Under the pieces are notes generated by a model. It was not told the origin of the DNA, made no database searches, and saw only the letters and a program-made list of their open reading frames with translations. A DNA stretch of 64,000 bases from Arsenophonus apicola (GTDB lineage Bacteria; Pseudomonadota; Gammaproteobacteria; Enterobacterales; Enterobacteriaceae). Location of the stretch: NCBI RefSeq assembly GCF_020268605.1, contig NZ_CP084222.1, positions 1,178,001-1,242,000 on the forward strand. The letters run 5' to 3'. Positions 63,254 through 64,000 of this stretch are shown one piece after another. The position numbers and the translations under genes were made by a program. Each line of letters opens with the position of its first letter. The stretch's first letter is position 1.

Positions 63254-64000
63254 TAGCCATCGCCCTGATTAGTCTGACTGCTGCCACCTGAATCGGGTGT
63301 ATTCCCACCTTGCAGTCCTGATTGGGGTTTATCTTCGGGTAAGATGTCAATATTTTCGACCAGTGCCACCCCGCGATAATCTTCCACCACATAGGCTTCA
63401 TTGACCGACTCATAATTTTCAATCCGGTCACGCTCGGGCGTATCCTTGATTTGGCGCCGACGGGTGTCTTGCTGATAGTAAATCGAGAGATTATCCAGAC
63501 GGGTAATGAGCAGAGATTTATCTGGGAAGAATGGGGCGCGAATAGCCGGTAATCCACCCAAGCGTTTTTGACTGATAATCACATCGGCGGCCAGCATTTC
63601 GCTATTCGCCTGTTCTTTGTTAACAATCGGAAAGTATTTATCGGCAAGCAAGGAACGACCACAAATAATCACCAAATCGGTATCATCCTGATACACTTCA
63701 TCAATCACCCGTTCAACCGTGTCCATTACCAGCGCATCCAAATTTTTGTAATCGCCTTTTTCGCCAATGCGAATGGTGTTTGAGGCCACTTTGCCTTGAC
63801 TATCGGTGATGTTAGCCATCACATGGGTCGGGGCATCATTGCGAATTTTTTGCAACCAGCCGATATTCACATCCTGTAATTTGGCATTTTGAGTACGGTC
63901 TGAGGTTTTTTCCCGTTTGATACCATTAAAACCAATCATAATGCGGTCAAGGGCCTGACGGCGCACAATCGCATCGCGGATACGACGCTGAAAATCGTTA
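63253..64000 (-). CDS. N: Major capsid protein gpN (5' end outside window)
   Basis: P2 gpN-like capsid protein, at least 249 residues visible; the frame stays open through 64000, so the N-terminus lies outside. DRIMIGFNGIKREKTSDRTQ, LLADKYFPIVNKEQANSEML and ALVENIDILPED are conserved. The C-terminus has a glycine/serine-rich extension (GGNTPDSGGSSQTNQGDG). Confidence 0.93.
   Translation of the reverse strand, partial: NDFQRRIRDAIVRRQALDRIMIGFNGIKREKTSDRTQNAKLQDVNIGWLQKIRNDAPTHVMANITDSQGKVASNTIRIGEKGDYKNLDALVMDTVERVIDEVYQDDTDLVIICGRSLLADKYFPIVNKEQANSEMLAADVIISQKRLGGLPAIRAPFFPDKSLLITRLDNLSIYYQQDTRRRQIKDTPERDRIENYESVNEAYVVEDYRGVALVENIDILPEDKPQSGLQGGNTPDSGGSSQTNQGDG

Larger units (their letters stand above)
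47204..64000 (-). mobile_element. P2-like (Peduovirus-type) prophage, late region, incomplete
   Basis: Capsid, lysis and contractile-tail genes occur in P2 order on one strand: N, M, L, X, holin, endolysin, LysB, LysC, R, S, V, W, J, I, H, fibre assembly, FI, FII, E/E', T, U, D, ogr. The DNA is more GC-rich than the host flanks. The prophage runs off the right edge; integrase, repressor, replication genes and Q, P, O lie outside. In P2 the attachment site lies just beyond ogr, so a host-prophage junction is expected near 47.1-47.2 kb; it cannot be fixed without the other end. Most genes look intact. Confidence 0.93.

Overview
The window is a piece of an enterobacterial chromosome, AT-rich outside the prophage. 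Gene content and order follow the Escherichia coli 47-52 minute region, but contracted: nuoE-N, menFDHBCE, yfaZ, yfaE-nrdBA, ubiG, gyrA, rcsC/rcsBD, proL, yejM-yejL-yejK. The small-subunit catalase closely resembles the Proteus mirabilis enzyme. Low GC, contracted synteny and broken genes suggest a member of the Morganellaceae, perhaps an insect-associated lineage such as Arsenophonus. The genus is inference.

Layout. 1-11.9 kb: complex I genes nuoE to nuoN as one tightly coupled operon ending in a clear terminator. 12.1-19.3 kb: menaquinone cluster in E. coli order, but menF carries an in-frame TAA and menE an in-frame TAG at codon 11, while menD, menH, menB and menC look intact. 19.4-23.9 kb: catalase, yfaZ, tyrP (with candidate TyrR boxes) and a methyltransferase. 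23.9-31.6 kb: class Ia ribonucleotide reductase with its ferredoxin (and an NrdR box), ubiG and gyrA. 31.6-38.0 kb: the Rcs phosphorelay. 38.2-38.4 kb: tRNA-Ser(UGA) and tRNA-Thr(UGU). 38.4-43.6 kb: an AT-rich accessory stretch with a small secreted protein, a 10-copy AAATC repeat, an IS200/IS605-type element with a frameshifted tnpB, two unknown coupled genes and an orphan terminator that may mark a small RNA. 43.7-47.1 kb: tRNA-Pro(GGG) and yejM/L/K.

47.2-64.0 kb: the late half of a P2-like prophage, visibly more GC-rich than the host and all on the minus strand. Read right to left it runs N, M, L, X, holin, endolysin, LysB, LysC, a DNA methyltransferase, R, S, V, W, J, I, H, tail-fibre assembly, FI, FII, E/E', T, U, D, ogr and two small genes at the edge. 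It keeps P2 logic: two TGT-N12-ACA Ogr sites sit upstream of V and FI, and the T TTT TTG slippery site in E yields E+E'. Integrase, immunity and replication genes are outside the window.

Themes. Respiration appears biased to ubiquinone: complex I and ubiG are intact while menaquinone synthesis is interrupted twice by single-base nonsense changes. Three genes in mobile DNA (tnpB, tail-fibre assembly, endolysin) have one-base frameshifts in A/T homopolymers, which may be decay, slippage-rescued genes or sequencing error. No wholly new defence or biosynthetic system was recognised. The best unexplained items are the coupled small genes at the prophage edge, the unknown membrane-protein pair beside the IS, and the putative small RNA near 43.4 kb.
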